A stretch of DNA of 64,000 nt from Onchidella celtica (Eukaryota; Mollusca; Gastropoda; Systellommatophora; Onchidiidae), in assembly GCA_963931925.1 (NCBI GenBank), contig OZ007573.1, positions 35,833,584 to 35,897,583 of the forward strand. Reading direction: 5' to 3'. Positions 43,576 through 56,603 of the stretch are shown piece by piece. Below the pieces are notes generated by a model that was not told the DNA's origin, searched no databases, and saw only the letters and a program-made list of their open reading frames with translations. The position numbers and the translations under genes were made by a program. Numbering within the stretch: the stretch's first letter is position 1; each line of letters begins with the position of its first letter.

Positions 43576-45220
43576 TCCCGGACCACCGTAGATTTATGAA
43601 TTCCTTTCTGAAGAGAATGTTTTTTTTAGCTTTGACTTCATAACGTCAATATTATTGAATGCTTTGTACACGAGAATCAGAGCAGAGCCAACAAATAAAT
43701 AAACAACCCTGTTCAGTAAGAGCAGCTTGGAGGTAAAGACCGCCCCTGTGTTCCCAGTGGTGAGGTAATAGATGTATAGGGTGTCTGTTTATTTCCCTTA
43801 CCCATGCCTGCCAGATCGTAAGCCGGTAATCGCAAAGGTGAGTTACGCCGCATGAAAACATTCCTATCACTCAGTGATCACTGCGGGCATACAGATCAAA
43901 TCAGGGGCGTACCCTGAGTTTTATGAAGAAACTTAGCTAACACCAACAGTAACACTGACAAGACGAACAAAATTTCAAAGAATCTGTTTACCAATCGGCC
44001 TATCTACATCATCCATTTCTCCATTATACTTATCCTATCCCACCCTAAGATATCGCTTCTACAAAAGCGTCAGGGACTTAAAAAGGAAGAAAAAACAAAT
44101 GCCCAACCGGCCAGTTCACGCACAGCACAATTTGTTCAGGGGTCATCGATAAAGTACATACCCTCAGAGGAGCGGAGGATGGCTGCGTATGAGCAGGGTA
44201 CATGGGGGTTTCTAGGGTGCGTGTGGGGGGGGGGGAGGGATACTCAGGCTTTCCAATGTGGCAATGAATTAAAACTAAACAAAGGAAGGGGTGGGGTAAA
44301 TAAAAATCGCGCATCACAAATACGACAAACAACGGGGAAAAAATGCAAATCAAGTGTTTCTGGTCAAATAGTCCTACAAAATGCCACTTACAGATTTAGA
44401 AAGTCGGAGCTTTCTCGTGAAATTTCACCATGCTGATAGCCGTACGCATGTAGGAAAAAGAGGGGGGGGGGGAGGGGGGTATAGACTACCAAAGTCATGA
44501 TGTCCTTCAGTGTTGTTATGAAAGCAGTTTGTGCAGACTACACGGTACTAGAAATAAGAATGAAGTGCAAAAACGAAGTGCAAGCACTGTAAAACTGGAG
44601 CTGTAGAATCATTTATAATAAGATAATCTACAAAAACACTACGCAGTTCGGTGGAATTCAGTACACGGTAACCATAAGCCGATGTTTATCACAAAGAGGG
44701 CGTCCGTGAAGAGGATGGGTCTTTGATAATTCATTTATTACCAAGGATATGGCTGAAAGAGAGAACTCGTGTCCTGAGTCAGATTTAGTACTCAAAACTG
44801 CCACCACTACGACTATTATTACCGTAAGTCAAGGTTACTGTTTGGTGGCGTTCCGAGTACTAATTCAGCACCGCTGTGCACCGTAAACAGTGAACGCACT
44901 CACATAATGCAAATCCCAGACTGTTGTCTCTCATGCTCAACTCGCCACTGGTCACCTGTTGTTATGGTAACTCCGACACATTAAAGATCCAGTGACTGTT
45001 TGTTTATCTTACACTCGGCCACATCAACATCCACTGGTCATCTCAGACTGACCATCGCTTGACGGTGGAATCCGGCTCAGGTTACGGGAAACCTTCTAAT
45101 GACTCGCATAAGACCGCACACAGATAAAATTAATGTCGCGCTTAAAATCCCTGCCCTGCGCACGTTTTATAAAAGAGCTCAAAATGCAAAATGCACCAAC
45201 ATCTTTAGTCATTTTGCAGT
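43576..45220. other. Intergenic; poly-G runs at 44227-44236 and 44462-44480
   Basis: No recognisable gene; a 72-codon ORF at 43652-43870 (minus) has no known motif. Confidence 0.4.
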
Positions 45221-45224
45221 GCAG

Positions 45225-45444
45225 AGTAACTGCCCTTGTCCACAGCATCTGCTCCGCCCCGCTATTTTTAAGGACAGTGACACAAAACACTGTTTGCATC
45301 TGTATAGGCCTACCTGTCCATAGCTTCCGTTCCACTCCGCTCCTCACCGCTATAAAGGCAAAGTGAATTTTTAAGACGTCATTTTCCGTAAAAAAATAGC
45401 GGAGTCCAGCGGAGCAGATGCTGTAGACAAGAGGCAGTTACCCA
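45225..45444. repeat. MITE-like inverted repeat, family F1, locus 3 (longest copy)
   Basis: The left end GTAACTGCCCTTGTCCACAG, continuing CATCTGCTCCGC..CGCTATTTTT, is mirrored by the right end (45390-45442), giving terminal inverted repeats of about 45 bp. Inside, at 45314-45432, lies the shorter structure seen at loci 1 and 2. This copy best defines the family boundaries. Confidence 0.7.
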
Positions 45445-47490
45445 CCATAATTATACAACGCGTAAAATGCTGGATTTTATGACTGTTTTATTTCGAGGTC
45501 CCCGAATATCTATGATTTGCTGCTTGGCGTCTACCGCAGCGACCCTACCGGGTGGCTTCTCTGACCTATATCTATTATGCCTGCAAGGTAGAAATAACAG
45601 TCTAGTTGATTTCTGATGCCCAGCAAAATTCCATTAGCATTGTCTGTAATGCATGTTGGGAGCGAGAGCTTCAATATAGGGGGTTTTCAACCAGATAGTC
45701 GCCGACCATTTTTTTGTGCGGGGGGAGGGGTGATAGCTGACAAACAATGACAATAATAATAGTTACAACCCCCCTTCTCCCCCCCCCTGCCTTTCTTCTT
45801 GTGTGCGTGAGTACGTATCTGTTGGTCTGTCTCTCTCCTTCTTTCTCTGTTTGTGTCTCGCCCTCTTTCTCTTTCTGTCCCTCTAGAGAGAGAGACGAGA
45901 GAAAAAGAGAAAGAGAGAGAGAGAAAGAGAGAGAGAGAGTGAACAAGTTAGTAAGCGGGAGGGGGAACTTAAGAGTACGTTGATTTTCAGGACAATGAAA
46001 AAAAGGGGGTGGGGGGGGCTGGGGGGGGTTAATCTCAACTGATACTCACAGTTTTGAAAAGGGGTCACCATACAAAAAGGTTGCAAACCCTCGCTTCATG
46101 GGAACATAATCCGGAGCTAATATGCATCTAGACCCGAGAGCATCAAAAATATGTAGGGCTGGCGGGAGAAGACTTTCCATGGTCTTTGCCCATTACAAAG
46201 CAATGTATTATCTATCTGGAACACCCAACGACTGAAGGTTGATATGTTTATTTGAATTGTGTAGGTTTCCCAAATTTCTGTCTCGCGAAGATTATCAAAA
46301 TAATTGTGTGCCTTTTTTTTTTTCATTTTCGTGTTACTTTTTTTATATTTTATTTCCAGAAACTTCTCAACATCATTGTTTTTCTATTTGTTGTCCTATG
46401 GCTGGTTGTGGTAACAGCGCGCGGTGATTATGCTTGAAGTGCTGAGGAAATTTACTGCAAAGAGGATGTTAAATTTGCCTTAGGAACCCTTCCTTGTTTT
46501 TTCTTTCCCTTTGTCCCCCACCCCCCCCCCCCCGCCACCACACAGTCACACACACTTTTTATATTATGAATAATGTAAAGATCTTTTTGTAGTTCGAGTA
46601 GTGTTGGTTGTTGATAAAAGATCTCGTACACACCATACTGCTATGGGGGCAATTTTGAAAAGAATTAAAAAAAAAAAAAATTGTAAATGACAATGAAATA
46701 AATGTAGAAGCAAGTGTTCAGTCATTACATCAATATAGAACATTCCCTAGACTCAGAACAAAAAACAAAAGTCTGTTGATGTCGGTGATATTATTTTATT
46801 CAGGATTTGGATTATCATTTTCAGCTTGTGCTGAGAAGGGACTTGCTTTTGGGCGATCCGAATTTTTTGGATCATGAACTTCAAAATGTCTGGATGTCCG
46901 GATGATGATCCAAATTTGAGATCAGTTAAGAAATCAGGCCTGAATCTTCGGCCCGTAACGAAGCACTTTGTCTTGCCGAAAAAATAAAATGTCCACTGCT
47001 TTCAGTCCCCAACCTCCTTCACATCCACGCTACAGCACCATACCTATACTAACAGTGCTTACAGACGTTTTGCCCCTCGAATCCTATCTCGTTTCATTGC
47101 CAATCGACAGATTAGCTCCTGAAACTGAAAGGTTACGTGTATGACACGCTCTAGACACGGGAAGTGTACGCTACCAGTCTTTTGGCCATTAATTATCTTA
47201 CTACAGGGCAAAGATCATGAAGATAATGACTGATTTCGGCCGTTCATTATTAAAAGATAAATGACGCTCAACCCATGTGTTCTTTGTATTTTATTTTCAT
47301 CCGGAAGTCGTCCACACTTTTCCTTTCTGGCTTGTGTTTTTTTTTTTTTTGCATGCAGATTACTTGCCTGTTACGTATGTATTTCTGCCATATGGAATGC
47401 TCATAATGAAATAATTCAGAGAAAATGTGAGAAAATTAGAAGTGTATGTGCCTAGTTAGTGCTCAGAAAAGGGAAGCGAGAGTGAAATGA
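45445..47490. other. Intergenic with simple repeats
   Basis: GA/CT-rich at 45800-45945, poly-G at 46006-46028, poly-C at 46517-46534 and poly-A at 46666-46680. No gene-like ORF. Confidence 0.5.
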
Positions 47491-47565
47491 AGAAAAAAAA
47501 AAAACGTGACCAAGAAGGGTATCGAACCTGCAACAGCACCAACCACCTTGATAGGGTTCCCTTTT
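47490..47565 (-). repeat. tRNA-like SINE relic
   Basis: On the minus strand AAGGTGGTTGGTGCTGTTGC is followed by a B-box-like GGTTCGATACCC (47528-47517), with a poly-A run adjacent on the plus strand. Too short to define. Confidence 0.3.
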
Positions 47566-48100
47566 TTTTAATGATGCACGTCTTCTGCGCCTGGTATTTC
47601 GGTCTCTTACATAAACTTAAAATACGGAAAGGAGCTCTAACTTAGTAACCAGATAATTATAATATCAAAACACAAGACAAATTTCGCATTAGCACAAGAT
47701 TTTCGGAGCCCCAGAGACAGCGAGGACAACTACACCATGTCAAAATTCTACAAGAAACTCCGACAACGACAACTCCAAGTAATTCTTTGGTCTATCATCA
47801 CAAAGACGGGGATATAATAATATACGTGTACTTAATTCAGGAACAAATTCTTCCTCTGCACCAAAATGCACACTCGTTCATTCAGCCTGGTGCTTCTACT
47901 CGTTTCCTGTCTCACGTAACAAGGCCGTATCTCCATTTCACACATAAATTAACTCTGGCTGAACCCCCGTCTCGGTGATGCAAGTCCAACCATTGGTTTA
48001 ATCAAGACCTTTTGCAAGGGTTAATGAAGGATGGGAACGTCGAGAGTTAACTGTGCTTTTCTTAGTTAATGACATCAGGGAGCGATGCTAAAACTAGAAT
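47566..48100. other. Intergenic, nothing recognised
   Basis: No supportable signal. Confidence 0.4.
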
Positions 48101-48212
48101 GAATGGACGCGTGAATGAACGAAACAACGAGAGATTGAACGCACGAACAGATGAATGAATGAATGAATGAATGTGAATGAATGAATGAATGAATGAATGA
48201 ATGACTGAATGT
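48101..48212. repeat. (GAAT)n microsatellite
   Basis: GAAT units at 48151-48212 with degenerate units upstream. A (GT)n plus poly-G tract follows at 48315-48339. Confidence 0.9.
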
Positions 48213-49515
48213 TAAATACAGGGAGGGATGAAAAAGATCAAGTATGTAAAATGAAAAGTTCGACAGGGTCGAATAAACCGACAATAGGGGTAGAGTAGAG
48301 GGTGGACATGAATGTGTGTGTGTGTGTGGGGGGGGGGGGTCGAGGAATAAGAGGGTGGGAAGAAGGAAGAAAACGGGAAATGATAGGGATACTAACATCA
48401 ACATATACACAACAGGAACAAAATATAGACCAAGAAAGAAGGGTGGAAAGATATAACATTGAGGCAACTGGGGAAAACAAAGTTCAAAGGCAGATAAACA
48501 ACAACAGTAGCATTAGAGAGTAGACAGGAAAGAAAGAAAGAAACAAACAAACAAAGACAGAAAGATAAAAAAAAATCAACCATACCATAAAGTAAAAGGT
48601 ACCATAAACCACAGAGGTTATACAAGGAAAGAGGAAGTGTGGACGTGGAGTTAAAAAGGAAAAAAAAACAACAGGAAAAAAGTGTGTATATTTATTATGG
48701 TGTGGGGTGGGACGGGTGGATGAGTTGGAAAGTAAAGAGAACATGGCTATGGTAGCGTAACCTGGCGTGAAATAGACTGAAGTGACGAGAAATAGAACTG
48801 AAGTAGCGAAAAACACCACTTGGCCACCACTGATGGTGAATCTATTCGAGAACGTTACTCCAACTTGCCAATAAGCTCCTAAAACATTGAATGAAAGTAA
48901 CACATTTTTTAAAGTCAGTAAGTACATGGTATTACATGAACACTCAGACAACAAAAACAGGCAGTGTGTAAATTAAATTAAATCAAATACAATAAACAGA
49001 CAACTAGAAACTGATGTCACGCTCTGAGGTCTCATTTCTGCCCCGATTCACTTGAAAGTATCAACATTTTACCATCTGACTGACAATGATTCTTTGAACT
49101 TTTGGCAACGCCACGTACATGAATTTTTGGTTGGTTGGCATCCGCAAGTCTCGAAAAACTGTGGGCCAGCCAGCCAAAAATCGCCAAATGCGAAAGGACG
49201 GCATCAGTTTGTTAGAAGCAATTTGCCAGTGGAAACTGATTGACATTAATGTACTGATTCAGATTTACCCGGATGCCCTTGTCAAGTTTCAGTTTCAAGG
49301 TCACAGTTGAAGGTCAGAGGTATTGTACAAGCTGTGAATGTCCGTATGTTTCTGTCTTGTGCAGCTTCGTGTGTGGCAGGACAAGCCAAGCCTTTCCGGG
49401 AGTGACAATCTCATCCACAAATGGTGCAGCCAAAAACATAAAAAAAACAAAAAAAACAAAACAACGGAAAAGGAGCGGGCGAAACTGGTTTATCCCATAA
49501 TGCAAGTAAATAAGT
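48213..49515. other. Intergenic, nothing recognised
   Basis: Several low-significance ORFs in AT-rich DNA; no known domain. Confidence 0.4.
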
Positions 49516-49700
49516 AAATGTCTCTCTCTCTCTCTCTCTCTCTCCCTCTCTCTCTCTCTCCCGTAGTCTTGTGGACCGTTTGGGGCGCCACAGGTGATCT
49601 GGCAGCCAGCATCCTCCAGTCCTCTCGGTTTTCTGACCTCCTGATTGATTGTATCGCTCAACCTCAAGCCTGCCCATTTCTAAATAAGTTGATAAAGAGA
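49516..49700 (-). pseudogene. (CT)n microsatellite and possible LINE RT C-terminal scrap
   Basis: CT repeat at 49519-49561. On the minus strand 49680-49563 reads through GLRLSDTINQEV ... CGAPNGPQDYG, resembling the last residues of some LINE reverse transcriptases. The fragment is under 40 codons. Confidence 0.3.
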
Positions 49701-50800
49701 TAAAGAAACAAACAGATATCTAGTATGATAATAATATAAAAAAAACAGTCTATACAAACTTTAGTCACGCCTGCAGACTTTATGTGGCAACGTATGTTAC
49801 TGAAATTTTGCAGAAAAGTAAAAAAAAACAAAAGAATTTGGACGAGTTTTATAATAAAAAAAACTCGCCACACAAGATCTAGTGCCTCTCAATCTCATAC
49901 AGCTCGGATTTGCCTGAAGTTTTACTTGTGCCTTCCCCTTCAACCTCCAGAGGGTTCTTTTTTAGATTTGGAGACTTGAAATACACATGTAGCAGGGAAG
50001 TATTTTTTAAAAGTTTGATTTGTGTCGCTAATTGACTACCTCCAATCCTTTATTTTCACGAACACAGGAGGCCATGACATCATCATTTCCTGAACAATTC
50101 TCGGTGCGCGCCACTCTACACTTTGTACTGTCCCATCTGTCTATTAATCGTTGAGTTTTGTGGACGAGTCTATGTACCATCGGTGTCAATGATTTTTTCT
50201 TTTTTTATGACTCCTTTCGGTCTGAAGTGATGTCCTCTATTTTATTACCATGGGAAGAATGAGGCAGTTACTACACTAGTAAATAAATAAATAAATAATA
50301 AATGAATACATAAATAAATAGACGTGGGTCGGAGTCCAGATTCACACTGTAAGAACAGAGAATTTGTGCTTACTATAAAGAATTATTTTTAATCCAAATT
50401 ATAAACACACACACCTGGTGTTTGAGGAGCAGGTACGGTATAAGTACGAAAGATAGCTAATATTCTACATTAACAATTAATTACTCACCAGTTGCTGCCT
50501 AACAACTGTTATTTTTGGAGACAAGCAGTGGGAGAGATCTTTTTTGGAGGGTGGAGGGGGGGGGGCGGTTAGTAATGAGGAAGGGCGGAGCAGTAAAAAA
50601 GGGCATTGGATAGAATTCTACTGTGTGGTCTATTAGCATGGGATGAGGGGCTTGGGGGGGGGTTGCATGGGCACACGCTTGGAGGAGAACATGACATCAA
50701 GTTTGAGAAAAGTAGTAAGTGTGTTTGTGTAGAGTCTGCGTGAGTGTGCGACTCGTACCTCTGTGCAAGGTGTGGGGAAAGGTGAGACAGCTACGGATAG
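49701..50800. other. Intergenic; (AAAT)n at 50280-50322
   Basis: Poly-G runs at 50560-50572 and 50653-50664. No gene. Confidence 0.45.
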
Positions 50801-50807
50801 GTAGGTA

Positions 50808-52650
<1,843 letters not shown>

Positions 52651-52654
52651 AGAG

Positions 52655-52678
52655 AGCAAGAGAGAGAGAGAGAGGTGG

Positions 52679-52726
<48 letters not shown>
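52655..52726. repeat. (GA)n microsatellite
   Basis: GA repeat with one GGTGGGAGG interruption. Confidence 0.95.
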
Positions 52727-53635
52727 CATCAAGACTGTAAAACAAAACCTGAAACAAACTAACCGTGACAGCTTCTATTATTCTTCCTGTAGCTATTAAG
52801 TGCTGACGGTTCAGTTAAGAAAACAACCTATCGTGACGGTAAGTGAAAAGTTAACACCGTATCAACTTTCTCAGTTCTTGTCTGCCTCTCTTTCGTGTAT
52901 TGAGAGCCTCGCGCGAGAGGGGCACACAAGTTTCTAGGGACGCCAGACGGTAGCCAAGACCACCTGCTGAGCGAGCGGGAAATGATAAGCTCCGCCTAAA
53001 GTAGGTGGGGCAAACTGACACTGAGTCAGCCTCTTGTGCCGCGGTTGTCCGAACCGAAAACTCGGATGTTTTTCTATTGTTAATCCTGAGTGGACGAGGG
53101 GAAAGGAAATTAGAAGATGCCCAAGACTTCATCCCGAAATAACATAAAAAGAGGGAAGACAGAACGAGAGATGAAGGGGGAGGGGGTGGGGGATTTCACT
53201 CATGAATAATTTCTCAGAGAGAGAGCGAAAGACAGAGACAGAGAGAGAGATGGTGGACGGGAAAGGGAGTGGGAGAGAGGAGACAGAGAGAGAGAGAGAG
53301 AGGGGGGGGGGGAGAGTGTGTTTTCAAATTAGCATAATCTTTCATTTTCTAACAGAAAAAAAAAAACAAGATAAGAATGTCTGATAACTAATTAGGGACT
53401 GTAAAGGGTCTAAATAATTAGTAATAAATTGTCTTTGGGATGACAAACAGGCGTGAAAATACACATAAAATGATGTCAAAGAAAAGGCCCCAGAAGAATT
53501 ACGCCTCCCCCCCCCCCCTCCACTTTGTCTCTCTCTCTCTCTCTCTCTCACGATTTCCTGTCTTCCCCCATCCTTTCCCCAATCCCATCCCCGGTTTCAC
53601 TGGCGTATTTTAATTGAGACATGTTTTTTACGCCA
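52727..53635. other. Intergenic; GA repeats, CT repeat, shared 55-bp segment
   Basis: GA-rich at 53213-53312, poly-C at 53507-53517 and CT at 53526-53549. Positions 53432-53485 match 57783-57838 (GCGTGAAAATACACATAAAA), a small dispersed repeat. Confidence 0.5.
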
Positions 53636-54366
53636 CAACAACGAAAACAACAGCCACGGCAGCAAAAGCAGCAACAACAATAACCACAACTACAGTAAGG
53701 ACAACAACGAACAACAACAACAACAAATAGCAACAACAAAAAACAAACAGCAACAACAAGGAGAACACAGCATCAACAACAACAGCAACACAAAAATAGC
53801 AACAACAAGAGGAACAACAACAGTAGAAACAACAGTAACAACTGAAGCAGCAACAACAACAACAGTAGAAACAACAGTAACAACTGAAGCAGCAACAACA
53901 ACAACAGTAGAAACAACAGTAACAACTGAAGCAGCAACAACAACAACAGTAGAAACAACAGTAACAACTGAAGCAGCAACAACAACAACAGTAGAAACAA
54001 CAGTAACAACTGAAGCAGCAACAACAACAACAGTAGAAACAACAGTAACAACTGAAGCAGCAACAACAACAACAATAGAAACAACAGTAACAACTGAAGC
54101 AGCAACAACAACAGTAGAAACAACACCGGCACATACACCAACAACAGCAACAGCAGCAACATCAACATCAACAACAGCCACAACAAAAACAACACAATAC
54201 CAGAAGTAAGCAACAACACTGGCAGAAACTACAACATTAACAGCCACAATAATAACCAGAACAACAGCTACAACACCATGAACAGCAGCAGCCACAATAG
54301 CTGCAGCAACAGCCAGAACAGCAACAAACAACAATAGCAACAATAACAGCAACAACAACAACAACA
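53636..54366. repeat. (CAA/CAG)n tract with an embedded 42-bp minisatellite
   Basis: AAC/AGC-rich sequence. From 53845 to about 54125 a 42-bp unit (GAAGCAGCAACAACAACAAC, AGTAGAAACAACAGTAACAA, CT) repeats about seven times. The long Cys/Tyr/Phe- and Val-rich minus-strand ORFs are artefacts of the repeat. Confidence 0.95.
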
Positions 54367-55385
54367 GATTTTGTCACTGTACGCTCTTGGAATAAACACA
54401 AAATCGTCAACATTTTTAATGTCTTTCTCCATTTGGTGCAATTCCTGGTTTGTTTGTACAGTCTAGTATGTAGGAATAGATTGCAAGTTTTGTAATCATA
54501 CTGCAGTTGGGACTAGAGGATGAACATGTAAACATGTAAAACTTTGTGAGTATACGTGACCAAATATTATGAAACTTTCTACACTGCCTCAATTCTAGTC
54601 CAATTCTAGAGGGACACGTATGCCTGGAGGCAATGTGCTCGCCTCTCATGCCAGAGGTACTGGGTTCGATTCCCGGTTGGGGCAGACATATTGGAATTTG
54701 AGTAGGAAACTCCTGCCCCTGATCCTTTGGTAGGTAGGATTGAGCACCTAGTCTTCTCGGATAAGGACGAAAAACTCGGAAAGTCTGTTTTGTACGTTGC
54801 CCACGTTATAGATACCTTGGCAGTTAAAAGCCGATAAGAGCAGACCTAACAAAGCCGCTCCCCAGGAAAGATTAAAAAAAAACAACTAATCCCTACAACA
54901 AAAACACACACACAAAAATTCAAGAACAAGAAAAACTAAGACAAAAATAAAAGACTTGCAAATACTAAAGGCAGAGATGCTCTGACAACAAAAAACTTAC
55001 ACCAATTCTAGATCCACTATAGTATGATACTGACATCTGCAACAACTGCTGTGTTTCTAACCAACTCTCCAGTTGGAATAATTACAGATATTCTGATGCA
55101 GTCCCCCACGGCCGCAAGTGCCGTGATCCTCTGCCACATCAAGCGAGTGGTCAGCACACTGAACGAAATAACAAGGATCTCCAGAGATAAATGGAAAAAA
55201 AAAAAAAGAAATCGGAGCTCAGTTTTACAGTATATGTGTATTTATTGTTCTGTAATCGCTACGTGCCCAAAAACACAGGTCTCGCTGTCCATGCACGTTG
55301 CCATGTCGTCACCAATCCTGCAAGCCAAAAAATGTACAAATATAAGTAGGCCCGTCACAAGGTTATATTCTCAGATTGCGCATGA
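54361..55385 (+). repeat. Dispersed repeat R2, copy 1 (with SINE B inserted)
   Basis: 54361-54600 and 55013-55370 align with 62290-62630 and 63505-63745. Landmarks include CAGATTTTGT, GTATGTAGGAATAGATTG, AACTTTCTACA, ATCTGCAACAAC, ACAAGGATCTCCAGAGATAA and AGCTCAGTTTTACAGTATA. Both copies follow an (AAC)n tract, so that tract may be part of the unit. Its nature is unknown; no coding is conserved. Confidence 0.7.
54611..55001 (+). mobile_element. tRNA-derived SINE, family 1, copy B
   Basis: The head has B box GGTTCGATTCC (54663-54673) and the body matches copy A (GAGCACCTAGTCTTCTCGGA, then AAGGACGAAAAACTCGGAA). A long A-rich tail (54885-55001) follows. A perfect 11-bp target duplication CCAATTCTAGA (54600-54610, 55002-55012) gives exact ends. 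Repeat R2 copy 2 lacks the insertion at this point (near 62545). Confidence 0.88.
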
Positions 55386-55404
55386 GTAGATAAATCAAAT
55401 TCCC

Positions 55405-55620
55405 AGATCAGAGTTTCTTAACTTTTTTTTTTTTTTTGTCCCACGCCCAGCTTCAATTTTCAAAAAAAATTTTTTTGTGCAGCACAATAAGACTGTTTTT
55501 GCCTCAACAAGAAATTATAGCTCAACGTTTTCCAGATTTTCCTTAATGTACATTATATGGACACACAAAAAAAAAAAAAATGTACATTATAGGGACACAA
55601 CGAAAAGAGGTCCAAGAACC
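55405..55620. repeat. Possible hAT-type MITE
   Basis: It starts CAGAGTTTCTTAACTTTT. It ends GTCCAAGAACCAGCTG, whose complement starts CAGCTGGTTCTTGGAC. The ends are similar to each other and to hAT termini but imperfect. An internal duplication of AATGTACATTATA occurs at 55543 and 55579. Confidence 0.3.
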
Positions 55621-56400
55621 AGCTGATTAAAGTGGGAAAAAATATCTTTGTAAGGGACTTGCAAACATTTTATATAATCGGTCAGTTGGTAAAAGAAAAA
55701 TTACTCCAAGAAAAAACAAAGGCTGATTTTTTTTCCATGAAACAAACTAGATCTCTATCACTAAGTCTTGATTAAAGCAGTTTATTTTGTAACAAATTTC
55801 AAACCTGCACTATATGCGGATTTTTTTTTAAAGCCTGCCCCTACGAAGGCCGAAGGCCCAAATAACTTGGAGTTTAGAGTAATAAAAAAAACAACGAGTC
55901 GAGCAATCAGCGACACAAAGCAAATTTAAAAAAAAAATACTTCCCCAACATTTGGAGACTCCAAATGTAATAAAGAACCTTCTTCAAAAGTTCATGTAAA
56001 TCACAGCTGTATGAGCCATTATTTTTGGGTGAACACACAGACAGACACATATTCGCTTTTATTTACTTACTTTATAACATCAAGTATTATTAGAAAACTG
56101 TATGGTTTTTTTTTAGTTTTTTTTTTTTTCTTTAGACCTGATAGCACAATCACAGATCCGTATACTATTTATTTTATTATTATACCAAGCATTTCTTTCA
56201 TATACTGCGCCACTGGGCCCCGCCCCCTGTCCCCCCCCCCCCCCCGATCAGAGCACAAACTATGTACACGCCTTTTTAGAGGTACGAAGAAGGGACTGTC
56301 CCATTTTATCTCTGGTCTCTTTGGTCAGACTGAACATCATAAATGCCATGGTCCTGCCCTCTTTCCTGTATTACTGCTAGCACTCACACAGATCTCACCT
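55621..56400. other. Intergenic; candidate poly(A) signals at 56168-56178 (-)
   Basis: Poly-C at 56231-56245. AATAAA-like signals on the minus strand lie about 235 bp downstream of the small peptide ORF and could serve it. Otherwise nothing was recognised. Confidence 0.35.
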
Positions 56401-56409
56401 CCTTTTGAA

Positions 56410-56583
56410 TCAACACCTGGTTGAGCAGTGGTTTGCGCAGTCATATCCCATCTCGTGCACGGTGGGAGGAGGTGAGTCTATGCAACGGATCAAACACTTA
56501 TAGAAGCACGAATTTAAATCGTCAGTGAACATGGCTGCCCTCACAAAGAACATCAGGAACGCAAGAATTACACCGATTTTCAT
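56410..56583 (-). CDS. Putative secreted 57-residue peptide with CX3CX3C-X14-CX3CX3C
   Basis: The start is the Met at 56583, chosen because the minus strand reads TTTAATTTCTCAACAG|ATG, a 3' splice-site-like sequence right before it. Residues 1-17 look like a signal peptide (MKIGVILAFLMFFVRAA: basic start, hydrophobic core, small residues at the end). The remaining 40 residues carry six cysteines in two symmetric triplets (C26, C30, C34 and C49, C53, C57) around a Pro-rich turn, with the last Cys as the final residue. The i/i+4 spacing suits two short helices joined by disulfides, a helical-hairpin layout seen in some small secreted or host-defence peptides. I know no family with certainty and infer no activity. 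Upstream 5' UTR exons are unknown. It could also be a chance ORF. Confidence 0.45.
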   Translation of the reverse strand: MKIGVILAFLMFFVRAAMFTDDLNSCFYKCLIRCIDSPPPTVHEMGYDCANHCSTRC

Positions 56584-56603
56584 CTGTTGAGAAATTAAAA
56601 TAC

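Noticed and set aside
53628-54364. Long Cys/Tyr/Phe-rich and Val-rich open frames on the minus strand
   Set aside because: They are the CAA/CAG repeat and its 42-bp minisatellite read in three frames. All frames are open because the triplets contain no stop on that strand.
55024-55389. 121-codon plus-strand ORF
   Set aside because: Lies within repeat R2; the aligned copy at 63505-63745 does not keep the frame.
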